64,000 bases of DNA from Nocardioides sp. S-1144 (GCF_005954645.2 NZ_CP040695.2:4363649-4427648); one strand, 5' to 3'; shown: positions 8,837 to 17,286, counted from the first letter of the stretch. Numbers and translations: made by a program. The notes: generated from the letters alone by a model not told the origin.

Positions 8837-10231
8837 TCACGGCCGGGAGCCGGTGGCCAGCCTCGCCAGCAGGTCGCGGACGTCGGTGGCCTCGATCCGC
8901 TCGGCCTTGACGCTCGGGTCGGAGCAGAGCAGGACGGGACCGTCCTCGGGGCGGCTGGGCAGCCGCCCGTGGCTGCCGCTGACCGGCGCCGGGTCGAGCG
9001 GGACGACGCTCATGGAGTAGCGCAGCCCGACCTTCTTGCGCACCAGGGTCAGCCCGGCGCGCGCCTTCACGAGCCGGTCCTCCGGGTCGAGGAAGAGCTC
9101 GGCGGGGTCGTAGCCGGGTTTCTTGTGGATCTCCACGGCCTTGGCGAAGTCGGGCGCGAGCGCGTCGTCGAGCCAGTAGTAGTAGGTGAACCAGGCATCG
9201 GGCTCGGCGACGAGCACCAGCTCGCCGGCCCGCTCGTGGTCGAGCCCGAGCTCGGCCTGGCCCTCGCGGTCGAGCACCTGGTCGACGCCGTCGAGCCCCT
9301 CGCACAGCGCGCGCACCCGGGGCAGGTCGGCGGGGTCCTTGACGTAGACGTGCGCGACCTGGTGGTCGGCGACGGCGAAGGCGCGCGAGGTCCAGGGGTC
9401 GAGCAGCTCGCCGGTGGCGTTGTGGTGCACGTGGAGCAGGCCCTCGCGGCGCAGCAGCCGGTTGACGTCGACCGGGCGGGAGGCCTTGGTGATGCCGTAC
9501 TCGCTCAGCAGGACGACGGTCGTGCCGGTGCGCTCGGCGTCGTCGAGCAGCGGCGTGAGCACCTCGTCGACGTCGCGGGCCGCCTGGACGGCCTGCTCGC
9601 TGTCGGGGCCGAAGCGCTGGAGGTCGTAGTCGAGGTGGGGCACGTAGACCAGGGTGAGGTCGTGCTCCGGCATCAGCTCGCGGGCCGCCTCGACGATCCA
9701 GCGCGAGCTCGGGATGGCCGCGGTCGGTCCCCAGTAGGTGAAGAGCGGGAACGGGCCGAGCTTGTCGGTCAGCCGGTCGTGGAGCTCCGGCGGCCAGGTC
9801 CAGCAGTCGGGGCTCTTGCGGCCGTCGGCGTGGTAGACCGGCCGCGGCGTGACGGTGCTGTCGACGTCGGCGCCCATGGCGTACCACCAGCAGACGTTGG
9901 CGACCTTGTAGCCGGGTCGCTCGCGCCGGATGACGTCCCACAGCTTCTCGCCCTGCACGAGCGCGTTGTGCTGGCGCCAGAGCAGGACCTCGCCGAGGTC
10001 GCGGAAGTACCACCCGTTGCCGACGATGCCGTGGTCGCGCGGGAGCAGGCCGGTCAGGAAGGTCGACTGCACCGAGCAGGTGACGGCGGGCAGCACGGTT
10101 CCGAGCTCGGCCGCGAACCCGGCCGTGGCCACCCGCTGGGCGCGGGGCATGTGGCGCAGCAGGTCGGGGGTGAGGCCGACGACGTCGACGACGAGCAGGC
10201 GGGGCGGGGTCGGTGCGGGGGTCTGGCTCAC
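8837..10231 (-). CDS. Alkaline phosphatase/nucleotide pyrophosphatase family protein (EboF-like)
   Basis: A 464-residue protein of the phosphodiesterase/nucleotide-pyrophosphatase superfamily. Motifs are VVDVVGLTPDLL (first metal site), CSVQSTFLTG with the probable nucleophilic Thr/Ser, LVYVPHLDYDLQRFG and LSEYGITKA. The GTG at 10231 overlaps the upstream TGA as GTGA, which fixes the start. It is the seventh gene of the ebo-type operon, where this enzyme is the usual EboF component. It lacks a signal peptide, so it is probably cytoplasmic and acts on a phosphorylated or nucleotide-linked intermediate. Confidence 0.82.
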   Translation of the reverse strand: MSQTPAPTPPRLLVVDVVGLTPDLLRHMPRAQRVATAGFAAELGTVLPAVTCSVQSTFLTGLLPRDHGIVGNGWYFRDLGEVLLWRQHNALVQGEKLWDVIRRERPGYKVANVCWWYAMGADVDSTVTPRPVYHADGRKSPDCWTWPPELHDRLTDKLGPFPLFTYWGPTAAIPSSRWIVEAARELMPEHDLTLVYVPHLDYDLQRFGPDSEQAVQAARDVDEVLTPLLDDAERTGTTVVLLSEYGITKASRPVDVNRLLRREGLLHVHHNATGELLDPWTSRAFAVADHQVAHVYVKDPADLPRVRALCEGLDGVDQVLDREGQAELGLDHERAGELVLVAEPDAWFTYYYWLDDALAPDFAKAVEIHKKPGYDPAELFLDPEDRLVKARAGLTLVRKKVGLRYSMSVVPLDPAPVSGSHGRLPSRPEDGPVLLCSDPSVKAERIEATDVRDLLARLATGSRP

Positions 10232-11442
10232 GAGGGGGCTCCTTGCAGTCCGGGGACGGGGTCGAGGCCGAGCGCGACGAGTCGGTCGCGAGCCCAGGCG
10301 AGCTCGGCGGCGATGCCGGCGACCAGGCCGGCGTCGTCGCGCGGGCGCAGCTCGGGCGGCAGCACGCCCCACGTGTAGGTCTCGACCTCGACGTGGTCGA
10401 CGACCGGGTGGTCGCCGCCGAGGAGGGCGGTGAGGCCGGCCTCGAGGTGCGGACGGGTGCTGCGCAGCGGCGGCTCCGGGTCGGCGTGCACCGGGACGTG
10501 CACGTGCACCCGCCACGGACGACGCGCCGGCAGCGGCTCGCCGCCGGCGCCGTCGAGGCCCAGCGCCTCGTCGAGGTCGTCGCGCCCGCTGACCTCGGCG
10601 CCGACCGGCTCGCGGGTCTGGTGCAGGAAGCGACCCTCGGCCCAGCCCGCGAGGGCGGCGCGGGTCTCGTCGTCGCCGGGGCGGGCGGCGTGCAGGGCCG
10701 CGGAGGCCTGCACCTTGACCACCGGCAGCCCGGCGGACTCGAGGTCGTCGAGCGCGTCGGCCACCTCCTCGAAGCCGACGGCGAGGTGGCAGGTGTCGAC
10801 GCACACCCCGACGAGCCCGGGACCGAGGTCGGCGAGCCAGGCGAGCCGCTCGACGGCGTCCGCGGCGGTCTCGACCAGGCAGCCCGGCTCGGGCTCGAGC
10901 CCGACGCGCACGGGGCGACCGACGTCGTCGGCCAGCGCGGCGAGGCCGTCGGAGAGGCGGTGGAGCACGTCGGTCGCGGCGCGGTCGTGGTCGTCGTCCC
11001 AGGGAGTGCGCCAGCCCAGCGGCAGGGTGGAGACGCTGCCGCGGACGGCCTCGTCGGGCAGCAGGTCGGCCAGCACCCGCGCGCAGTCGAGGGTGAAGTC
11101 CAGCCGGGCGTCGTCGGTCCAGTCGGGGAGGTAGACGGCCTTCTTGACGACGTCGTCGTGGAAGCCGCGGTAGGGGAAGGCGTTGACGGTGACGACCTCG
11201 AGCCGCTCGGCGCGCAGCACCTGGCGGACCCGGTCGCGCGCGCCGGCGTCCCGGGCGAGCTCGTGGGCCACCGCCGCCGGCAGCCACAGCCCCACCCCGA
11301 GGACGTCGGCGTCGAGGGCCGAGCGGACGCCGGCCGCGTAGGTGCGCAGCTGGGCCACGATCCCGTCGACGGTCTCGGCAGGGTGGACGTTGCTGCCGTA
11401 GGAGAGGTGGACCAGGCTGCCGTCGCGGTGGCGGAACCTCAC
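10228..11442 (-). CDS. eboE: EboE-like metabolite traffic protein (TIM barrel)
   Basis: A 404-residue xylose-isomerase-like TIM barrel: LSYGSNVHPAETVDGIV at the N-terminus, GLEPEPGCLVET and GVCVDTCHLAVGFEE in the middle, VETYTWGVLPPELR near the C-terminus. These are features of EboE proteins. The GTG at 11442 overlaps the TatD-like stop as GTGA. In ebo clusters of cyanobacteria, algae and other bacteria this protein is linked to the export or processing of a cytosolic precursor. The molecular reaction is not established. Confidence 0.75.
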   Translation of the reverse strand: MRFRHRDGSLVHLSYGSNVHPAETVDGIVAQLRTYAAGVRSALDADVLGVGLWLPAAVAHELARDAGARDRVRQVLRAERLEVVTVNAFPYRGFHDDVVKKAVYLPDWTDDARLDFTLDCARVLADLLPDEAVRGSVSTLPLGWRTPWDDDHDRAATDVLHRLSDGLAALADDVGRPVRVGLEPEPGCLVETAADAVERLAWLADLGPGLVGVCVDTCHLAVGFEEVADALDDLESAGLPVVKVQASAALHAARPGDDETRAALAGWAEGRFLHQTREPVGAEVSGRDDLDEALGLDGAGGEPLPARRPWRVHVHVPVHADPEPPLRSTRPHLEAGLTALLGGDHPVVDHVEVETYTWGVLPPELRPRDDAGLVAGIAAELAWARDRLVALGLDPVPGLQGAPS

Positions 11443-12299
11443 GACGCCCGCTCGCCGCGGAGCACCGAGGAGCCCTCGAAGGTGTCGGTGGCCTCGACCT
11501 GCGGGGCCTCCAGCAGCAGCCGGCCGCTCTGGCCGTAGAACTCGACGGGGTTGCGCCACAGCACCCGGTCGACGTCGTCGTCGGAGAAGCCGGCGGCGAG
11601 CATCGCGTCGCCGGTCTGGCGCGTGGTCAGCGGGTCGCTTCGCCCCCAGTCGGCCGCGCTGTTGACCAGGACCCGGTCGAGCCCGCGGCGCTCCAGGATG
11701 GCCACCATCCGGTGCGGGTCCATCTTGGTGTCGGGGTAGATCGAGAAGCCCATCCAGGCGCCGGCGTCGTCGACGACGTCGACGGTGACCTCGTTGAGGT
11801 GGTCGACCAGCACGTGCCCGGCCGGCAGCCCCACGGCGGCGACGAGCTCGAGGGTGCGGTGGGTGCCGGCCAGCTTGTCGCGGTGCGGGGTGTGCACCAT
11901 CGCCGGCAGGCCGTGCTCACCGGCCAGCTCGAGCTGCCGGGTGAACGCCGTCTCCTCGGCCTCGGTCATCGAGTCGAAGCCGACCTCGCCGACCGCGACG
12001 ACGCCGTCCTTGGCGAGGTAGCGCGGCAGGAGGTCGATGACCGGCGTGCACCGCGGGTCGTTGGCCTCCTTCGGGTTCAGCGCGATCGTGCAGTGGTGGG
12101 CGATGCCGAACTGGGCGGCGCGGAAGCGCTCCCAGCCGAGCAGCGCGTCGAAGTAGTCGATGAACGAGTCGACGCCGGTGCGCGGCTGGCCGAGCCAGAA
12201 CGCCGGCTCCACGACGGCGCGGACGCCGGCGGCGTGCATCGCCTCGTAGTCGTCGGTCGTGCGCGAGGTCATGTGGATGTGCGGGTCGAAGATGCGCAT
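11439..12299 (-). CDS. TatD-like metal-dependent hydrolase of the ebo cluster (EboB-like)
   Basis: A 286-residue amidohydrolase-fold protein. It opens with FDPHIHMTS (HxH metal pair) and contains GEVGFD, HTPHRDK, VLVDHLNE and NSAADWGRSDP, the usual metal-ligand strands of TatD-type hydrolases. The ATG at 12299 shares a base with the EboA stop (TGATG), which indicates coupling. TatD-like members of ebo clusters are usually called EboB. The substrate is unknown and DNase activity should not be assumed. Confidence 0.8.
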   Translation of the reverse strand: MRIFDPHIHMTSRTTDDYEAMHAAGVRAVVEPAFWLGQPRTGVDSFIDYFDALLGWERFRAAQFGIAHHCTIALNPKEANDPRCTPVIDLLPRYLAKDGVVAVGEVGFDSMTEAEETAFTRQLELAGEHGLPAMVHTPHRDKLAGTHRTLELVAAVGLPAGHVLVDHLNEVTVDVVDDAGAWMGFSIYPDTKMDPHRMVAILERRGLDRVLVNSAADWGRSDPLTTRQTGDAMLAAGFSDDDVDRVLWRNPVEFYGQSGRLLLEAPQVEATDTFEGSSVLRGERAS

Positions 12300-12931
12300 C
12301 AGGACTCCTGGGTCGGGGCGTCGGGCCCGGCGGGGTCCAACAAGGTCAGGGCGTCGTCGGGCACGGCCCGGCCGGCGGCGCGCCGTTCGTCGGCGTACGA
12401 GGCGACCATCGTGCGCAGGGTGGCGTCGGCGCGCTCGTCGAGCCCGGCGACCAGGTCGAGCGGGACGCCGACGAAGAGGCACTTGAGCACCGCCTGGCGG
12501 AACGCGTCAGCGTCCAGCAGTGCGGCACCGGCCGGGCCGAGGGCGGCGGCGACGAGCCGGACGTCGTTGGTGCGCAGCGCGTCGTGGACCAGCAGCGCGG
12601 CCCGCTCGGGCCGCCCGGCGGAGACCAGCGTGGCGAGCCCCAGCAGCACCGCGCGCCGCTCGGCGGCGTCGCCGAACCGGTAGAGGTCGGCGACCTCCTG
12701 GGCCAGGGCGTCGGGGTCGGCGGCCAGGGCCTCCCCGAGCGCGCCCAGCAGGCGCACGCGGACGACGTCCTCGACGCGGACCTCGCCGGGTGCCGCGCCC
12801 GGCGCGGTGGGCGTGCGGCCGATGTCGCGGCCGGCGGCGGGGAAGAGGGAGCGGACGCGGGCCGGGTCGGCGCGCACGGCGTCCTCGGCGGCGGCCAGGC
12901 GCTGCTCGGTCTGCTCGTCGAGGGTCGTCAT
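12299..12931 (-). CDS. eboA: EboA domain-containing protein
   Basis: A 210-residue helical protein with no catalytic motif. Stretches typical of EboA are RSLFPAAGRDIGRTP near residue 28, DLYRFGDAAERRAVLLGLA near residue 92, and LRTNDVRLVAAALGP followed by FRQAVLKCLFVGVPLD. The ATG at 12931 overlaps the upstream TGA as ATGA, ruling out the longer in-frame extension. The function is unknown, but the family occurs almost only in ebo clusters, so its presence identifies the operon. Confidence 0.82.
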   Translation of the reverse strand: MTTLDEQTEQRLAAAEDAVRADPARVRSLFPAAGRDIGRTPTAPGAAPGEVRVEDVVRVRLLGALGEALAADPDALAQEVADLYRFGDAAERRAVLLGLATLVSAGRPERAALLVHDALRTNDVRLVAAALGPAGAALLDADAFRQAVLKCLFVGVPLDLVAGLDERADATLRTMVASYADERRAAGRAVPDDALTLLDPAGPDAPTQES

Positions 12932-13818
12932 CGTCGCTCCGCCGTCTCGGGGACCCGGACGTCGTCCGCGTCGGTGGCCTGCGCCTCGGCGGCGCGCAGC
13001 AGTCGCAGGGACCGCTCGGCCACGGCCGGGGCGGCGTGCGCCTGGCGCGGCAGCTCGAGGGCCGCCAGGCCGGTGTACCCGACGCCGCGCAGGGCGCCGA
13101 GCGCCTCGACGAAGTCGACCTCGCCGGTGCCGATCTCGAGGTGCTCGTGGACGCCGTGGACCATGTCGTCGACCTGGACGTTGGCGATCAGGTCGCCGGC
13201 GCGGTGGATGGTCTCGGCCATCCCCCGCGGCTCGTTGCACACGACGTGGCCGAGGTCGAGGGTGACGCGCAGGCCGTCGGGGTCGCCGAGACGGCGGCGC
13301 AGCTCGAGGACGCCGTCGAGGGTGTCGACCGCCATGCCGGGCTCGGGCTCGAAGGCGCAGACGACGCCGCGTCGCTCGGCGAGCGTGAGCACCTCGCGCA
13401 CGCCGGCGACGAGGCGGTCCCAGCCGGTGGCGGCGTCGACGCCGGCGGGCAGGATGCCCGACCAGAACGACACCGCCTCGGCGCCCAGGTCGGCGGCGAC
13501 CTCGACGGCGCGGTGCAGGTAGTCGACGCGGCGGTCGCGGCCGTCGTCGGAGACGAAGGTGGGCTCGTGCTTGCGCCGCGGGTCGAGCAGGTAGCGCGCG
13601 CCGGTCTCGATGACGACGGCCATCCCGCGGCGCTCGAGGTGCCGGGCCACGGCGGCCGTGCGGGCGGGCAGCTCGGGCGCGAAGGGGTCGAGGTGGAGGT
13701 GGTCGAGGGTGAGGGCGACGCCGTCGTAGCCCAGGTCGGCGAGCAGGTCGATGGCGTCGTCGAGGCGGTGGCTGGTCAGGCCGTTGGTGCCGTAGCCGTA
13801 GCGGAGCGGGCCGCTCAT
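12928..13818 (-). CDS. Sugar phosphate isomerase/epimerase-like TIM barrel in the ebo-type operon
   Basis: A 296-residue AP-endonuclease-2-type TIM barrel with RYGYGTNGLTSHRLDD at the start, CAFEPEPGM near residue 150, VTLDLGHVVCNEP near 185 and ALELPRQAH near 255. The Glu, Asp and His residues match the metal-binding positions of the family. The ATG at 13818 was chosen because it overlaps the UbiA stop (ATGA). It is a second TIM barrel beside EboE, and ebo clusters elsewhere usually have one. A role as inosose or keto-sugar isomerase acting on the product of the first gene is inference. Confidence 0.78.
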   Translation of the reverse strand: MSGPLRYGYGTNGLTSHRLDDAIDLLADLGYDGVALTLDHLHLDPFAPELPARTAAVARHLERRGMAVVIETGARYLLDPRRKHEPTFVSDDGRDRRVDYLHRAVEVAADLGAEAVSFWSGILPAGVDAATGWDRLVAGVREVLTLAERRGVVCAFEPEPGMAVDTLDGVLELRRRLGDPDGLRVTLDLGHVVCNEPRGMAETIHRAGDLIANVQVDDMVHGVHEHLEIGTGEVDFVEALGALRGVGYTGLAALELPRQAHAAPAVAERSLRLLRAAEAQATDADDVRVPETAERR

Positions 13819-14690
13819 GTCGGCGAGACCACCTTCGAGGCCCACGCCGCGGCCGGGGCGGCGGCGAGCAGCGCCACGGCCGTGCGGGGGGCCGCGGAGC
13901 CGGCGAGCAGGCCGGCCTGGAGCGGCACCAGGCCCCGGATGCCGGCGCCGGTGGCGGTGCGGACCGTCGGTGCGCTCGGGTCGCTGACGGCGCGCGCCTG
14001 GGCCCGGCCGACGGCGGCGGCGTACGTCGCGGCGAGCACGGCGGGCAGCACGGCGCCGCGGCCGCGGCCGCGGGCGCGCCAGGCGGTGAGCCCGGCGACC
14101 AGCCCGGTGACGGCGGTGACGGAGGCGGCGGTGGCCGGGCGGGTGCCGTGCACCTCGCCGCGACTCAGCGCGGTGACGCCGGCGGTGTGCGCCGCGACGA
14201 GCAGGGCGGGCGCCGCGGCGGCGCCCGGGGTGCGCCCGGCGCCGAGCAGGACGTCGAGGCCGCGCGCGGCGGCCATCGCCGCGGGGCCGACGGGGCTGTT
14301 CTTCAGCACGAGGTCGTAGGACCAGACGGCCGCGGTGAGCAGCACCGCCGTCCGGGCGGCGGGGCGACCGCCGGCGAGCGCCGCGGTGGTGACGCCGGCG
14401 ACGGTGAGGCCGGCGGCGATGCCCAGGGCCGTGCCCGCGCCGACCCGACCCGAGGGGATCGGCCGCTCGGGCCGCTCGACGGCGTCGAGCTCCCGGTCGG
14501 CGTAGTCGTTGAGGGCCATGCCGGACCAGTACAGGCAGATCGAGGCGAGCGGCATCAGGGCCGAGGCCGGCGACAGCGCGCCGACGGCGGCCGCCCCGGC
14601 CAGCGTGTCACCGGGCACGCTGAGGGCCGCGGGGGCCCGCACGAGCTCGGCCAGGTCGGCCAGACCGACCAGCAGGGGTCGCTCAGCCAC
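13815..14690 (-). CDS. UbiA family prenyltransferase (EboC-like)
   Basis: A 291-residue polytopic membrane protein rich in Ala/Gly/Leu helices. The first UbiA signature is NDYADRELDAVERPERPIPS (residues about 62-81). The second aspartate-rich motif is degenerate (AMAAARGLDVLLGAG). The GTG at 14690 overlaps the preceding stop by 8 bases. UbiA enzymes transfer a prenyl group to an aromatic or cyclitol acceptor in the membrane. In ebo clusters it is EboC, presumably lipidating the cyclitol-derived precursor. Confidence 0.85.
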   Translation of the reverse strand: MAERPLLVGLADLAELVRAPAALSVPGDTLAGAAAVGALSPASALMPLASICLYWSGMALNDYADRELDAVERPERPIPSGRVGAGTALGIAAGLTVAGVTTAALAGGRPAARTAVLLTAAVWSYDLVLKNSPVGPAAMAAARGLDVLLGAGRTPGAAAAPALLVAAHTAGVTALSRGEVHGTRPATAASVTAVTGLVAGLTAWRARGRGRGAVLPAVLAATYAAAVGRAQARAVSDPSAPTVRTATGAGIRGLVPLQAGLLAGSAAPRTAVALLAAAPAAAWASKVVSPT

Positions 14691-15873
14691 GGGCGAGTCC
14701 GGAGCACCACGCGACCAGGGCGTCCCACTGGGCGCCGAGGCGGTGCTCGTCGCTGTCGACCGGGTCCTTGAAGAAGAATCCCAGCGCCGACTGCGGGCCG
14801 GTGCGGCCGGCCTCGTGCGCGCGGGCGGTGAGCCGCGCGAGGTCGAGCACGAGCGGCGCCGCCAGGGCGGAGTCGCAGCCGGACCAGGTGAACTGCAGGC
14901 TCATCCGGACCCCGAGGAAGCCCTCGAAGGACACGTGGTCCATCGCGGTCTTCCAGTCGCCGAGGTCGGGGACGTTGTCGATGTGCATCGGGCCGTCGAC
15001 CTCGTGACCGAGCATCGCCTCCAGACCGTTGCGCTTCGAGTCGATCTTGCTGGCAGCGGCGGCGGGGTCGGCCAGCGTGGCACCGTCCCCGCCGCCGAGC
15101 ATGTTGTACGACGCCCACGAGCGCACCTTGAGGGCGCGGGTGGCGAACATCGGCGCCAGTGCCGACTTCACGAGCGTCTCGCCGGTCTTGCCGTCGCTGC
15201 CGGCCCACGGGACGCCGGCCCGCTCGGCCGCCTGGGCCAGGGCGGGCAGCCGCGAACCGGGGCTGGGGGTGAAGGAGACGTAGGAGCAGCCGGCGCGGTA
15301 GGCGGCCAGCGCGTAGACCGACGACAGCGGCAGCGGGCTCTCGCCGGCGTCGAGCGCGGACTCGAGGACCGCGAGGTCGCCCAGCGGTCCGTCGGCTGCG
15401 ACCGCACCGGCCGGCGGCTCGGTGCTGGCGACGTCGACCACGACCACGCGGTCGAGGCCCTCGGCGGCACGGAAGGCGACCAGGTCGTCGCGGAGCCGGT
15501 CGACCGCGACGCCCTGCGGCTCACCGGTGGCGGGGTCGAGGCCGTGGCGGACCCGGCGGTCGACGGCCTCCAGCTCCTCGGCCAGCAGCGGCATCAGGCG
15601 CGCCGGCAGGACGCCGCCCTGGACCAGCTGCTCGGCCCGCTTGGTGAGCGGCTGCGTGGCGACGTCGTGGCCGCCGAAGACCAGCCCGGAGACCTCGGGC
15701 AGCCCGGAGACGGCCACCTCGGGGAACTGCGAGACCAGGCCGACGCTGTCGGTCAGCCCGGCGCGCAGCGCGAGGGCACCGACCACGGTCGTGGTCGCCA
15801 CCGAGCCTCGCGCGCCGACCAGCCAGATCCCGGTCCGGGTCGGCGTGGTGGTGGCGGCGTCGTCGATGGTCAT
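14683..15873 (-). CDS. Inositol-3-phosphate synthase family protein (ebo-linked paralogue)
   Basis: A 396-residue NAD-dependent synthase-like protein beginning GIWLVGARGSVATTTVVGAL (Rossmann glycine motif). Further conserved blocks are FGGHDV, YVSFTPSPGSR, GSDGKTGETLVKSALAPMF and WASYNMLGGGDGATL. It differs clearly from the canonical actinobacterial synthase at 41379-42464 (different N-terminus, length and order of conserved blocks). It heads the seven-gene operon behind a good promoter. In other ebo clusters the cyclising enzyme is EboD, a dehydroquinate-synthase-like protein. Here a MIPS-fold enzyme may take that place and supply a cyclitol. Confidence 0.82.
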   Translation of the reverse strand: MTIDDAATTTPTRTGIWLVGARGSVATTTVVGALALRAGLTDSVGLVSQFPEVAVSGLPEVSGLVFGGHDVATQPLTKRAEQLVQGGVLPARLMPLLAEELEAVDRRVRHGLDPATGEPQGVAVDRLRDDLVAFRAAEGLDRVVVVDVASTEPPAGAVAADGPLGDLAVLESALDAGESPLPLSSVYALAAYRAGCSYVSFTPSPGSRLPALAQAAERAGVPWAGSDGKTGETLVKSALAPMFATRALKVRSWASYNMLGGGDGATLADPAAAASKIDSKRNGLEAMLGHEVDGPMHIDNVPDLGDWKTAMDHVSFEGFLGVRMSLQFTWSGCDSALAAPLVLDLARLTARAHEAGRTGPQSALGFFFKDPVDSDEHRLGAQWDALVAWCSGLARG

Positions 15874-15910
15874 GGTGCTCGTCTCCCGAGTCGCGGTGGG
15901 GTCGTGCGGG

Positions 15911-15934
15911 CTCGTCCGGACAGGCCCGGACGAG
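15911..15934 (-). promoter_or_regulatory. Perfect hairpin in the ebo operon leader
   Basis: A 9-bp perfect stem, CTCGTCCGG pairing with CCGGACGAG, and a 6-base loop. It lies in the transcribed leader between the promoter and the ATG at 15873. It could be a stability or attenuation element. No U-tract follows. Confidence 0.45.
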
Positions 15935-15943
15935 CGCTCCGCC

Positions 15944-15959
15944 AGTGATGGCAGTCACA
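15944..15959 (-). promoter_or_regulatory. Crp/GlxR-like site at the ebo operon start point
   Basis: AGTGA-N6-TCACA, one mismatch from TGTGA-N6-TCACA, placed over the predicted transcription start (about 15957). It matches in type and position the sites at 7621-7636 and 2199-2214. Confidence 0.55.
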
Positions 15960-15963
15960 GCCG

Positions 15964-15992
15964 AAGTTACGAGTCTTTCGTGTCTGGGTCAA
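15964..15992 (-). promoter_or_regulatory. Promoter of the ebo-type operon
   Basis: On the minus strand, TTGACC (15987-15992) and TAACTT (15964-15969) are separated by 17 bases, a strong housekeeping-sigma promoter for actinobacteria. The predicted start is near 15957. Confidence 0.65.
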
Positions 15993-16087
15993 GCAAAAGT
16001 GGCCGCGTTGCGAAGCAAATCTGAGGGCGCTCCACACCGTCGCCACCGGGGGCCCGCCGGCGCTCGTTCCGGCGCTCGTCCCGGCGC

Positions 16088-16681
16088 TCACTCCGGCGCC
16101 CCGGCGGGGCCGGTCGTCGGCGGCCGCCACTCGCGCCGCAGCAGGCCGAAGACCCACGAGTCGGACACGTCGCCGTCCACGACGCAGTCCTCGCGCAGCG
16201 TGCCCTCGCGCCGGAAGCCGAGCTTCTCCAGGACGCGGGCCGAGGCCAGGTTGCGGGTGTCGGTCTCGGCCTGGACCCGGTTCAGGTCGAGGGTCTCGAA
16301 GGCCCAGCCGAGCACGGCACCCGCCGCCTCGGTCGCGTAGCCGTGGCCCCAGGCGGCGGCGCCGAGGCAGTAGCCCAGCGAGGCGCTGCGGTGCTGGGGG
16401 TCGAAGCGGGTCAGGCCGCACCAGCCGAGGAAGGCACCGTCGGTGGTCCGCTCCAGGGCCAGACGCGCACCCGTGCCCTCGGCGGCCAGCTCCCGGCAGG
16501 CCGCGACGAACCGCTGGGCGCGGGCGCCGTCGGTCCAGGGCGGGGAGTCCCAGTAGCGCAGCACGTGGGCGTCGCCGTGCAGCGCGAGGAGGACGCCGGC
16601 GTCCGCGTCGGTGATCGGCCGCAGTCGCAGCCGCGCGGTGAGGAGGGTGGGCGTGGGGAGCGGCACCGCGGGCTCACCCAC
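16088..16681 (-). CDS. GNAT family N-acetyltransferase (RimJ/RimL-like)
   Basis: A 197-residue acetyltransferase. The opening TARLRLRPITDADAG is typical of the RimJ/RimL subgroup. The acetyl-CoA loop is represented by LGAAAWGHGYATEAAGAVL near residues 108-126, and the terminal block NLASARVLEKLGFRREG is well conserved. It overlaps the upstream small gene by 8 bases, so the two are probably co-transcribed. The acceptor (protein N-terminus, peptide or small molecule) is unknown. Confidence 0.87.
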   Translation of the reverse strand: MGEPAVPLPTPTLLTARLRLRPITDADAGVLLALHGDAHVLRYWDSPPWTDGARAQRFVAACRELAAEGTGARLALERTTDGAFLGWCGLTRFDPQHRSASLGYCLGAAAWGHGYATEAAGAVLGWAFETLDLNRVQAETDTRNLASARVLEKLGFRREGTLREDCVVDGDVSDSWVFGLLRREWRPPTTGPAGAPE

Positions 16682-17153
16682 CCTCGGCCGGTGCGACCTC
16701 GGTCCACGCCCACCACGGGTAGTGGTACTCGCCCTGCTCGACCTGGAACCGGGTGCCGCAGTCGCGGCACTCGCAGATCCGGTCGGGCACCCACTGACGA
16801 CCCGTGTCGACCGTCCCCACGACCGTGACGTGTCCGCGGTCCACCTCCTTGGCCGGGTCGTAGAACTGGTGGTCGGGGTAGGCGCCGCACAGGCACTCGC
16901 CCGCCGCGAAACGCCTGAGCCGGCCGAGGGCGTGGGCGAGGTGCCACCGGTTCGACGCGAGCGCCCCGCCGAGCTCGACGTCCGTGGTCGCCGCCTCGAT
17001 CGCGGCCGATGCGCGGGCCGGCGGCGCCAGGACCTCGGGGTCGCGGGTCCTCACGATCGCCCACACCGCCGGCAGGATGCGGTCCCGGTCCCCGGAGAGG
17101 AGGTCGGCGACCAGCGGCGAGCCGCCGGTGGGCTGGTCGTCGGGGCGGCTCAT
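16674..17153 (-). CDS. Hypothetical protein with paired-cysteine (zinc-ribbon-like) motif
   Basis: I do not recognise the family. The 159-residue protein has an Ala/Arg-rich helical N-terminal half. Its C-terminal half carries CLCGAYPDHQFYDP and CECRDCGTRFQVEQ, five cysteines in pairs that could bind zinc, followed by aromatic residues (YHYPWWAW). The ATG at 17153 was preferred to an in-frame GTG/ATG region up to 17324, which reads through intergenic-looking sequence. Its end overlaps the start of the acetyltransferase gene. Confidence 0.65.
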   Translation of the reverse strand: MSRPDDQPTGGSPLVADLLSGDRDRILPAVWAIVRTRDPEVLAPPARASAAIEAATTDVELGGALASNRWHLAHALGRLRRFAAGECLCGAYPDHQFYDPAKEVDRGHVTVVGTVDTGRQWVPDRICECRDCGTRFQVEQGEYHYPWWAWTEVAPAEGG

Positions 17154-17218
17154 GGCGCACCAGTGTGCCTCACCCGTCCCCGGCCGGGCCGGGTGCCCAA
17201 CCTCACGCCGCCCGGGCC

Positions 17219-17232
17219 TTGGATCGATCCAA
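17219..17232. promoter_or_regulatory. Perfect 14-bp palindrome upstream of a small gene
   Basis: TTGGATCGATCCAA is self-complementary and lies 55 bases before the ATG at 17287 in the divergent gap with the 16674-17153 gene. It could be an operator; no regulator gene is adjacent. Confidence 0.4.
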
Positions 17233-17286
17233 TCGCGGCGCCACACTGGAGGGAAGGCACCAACCCGACGTCCCCAGGAACCCGCC

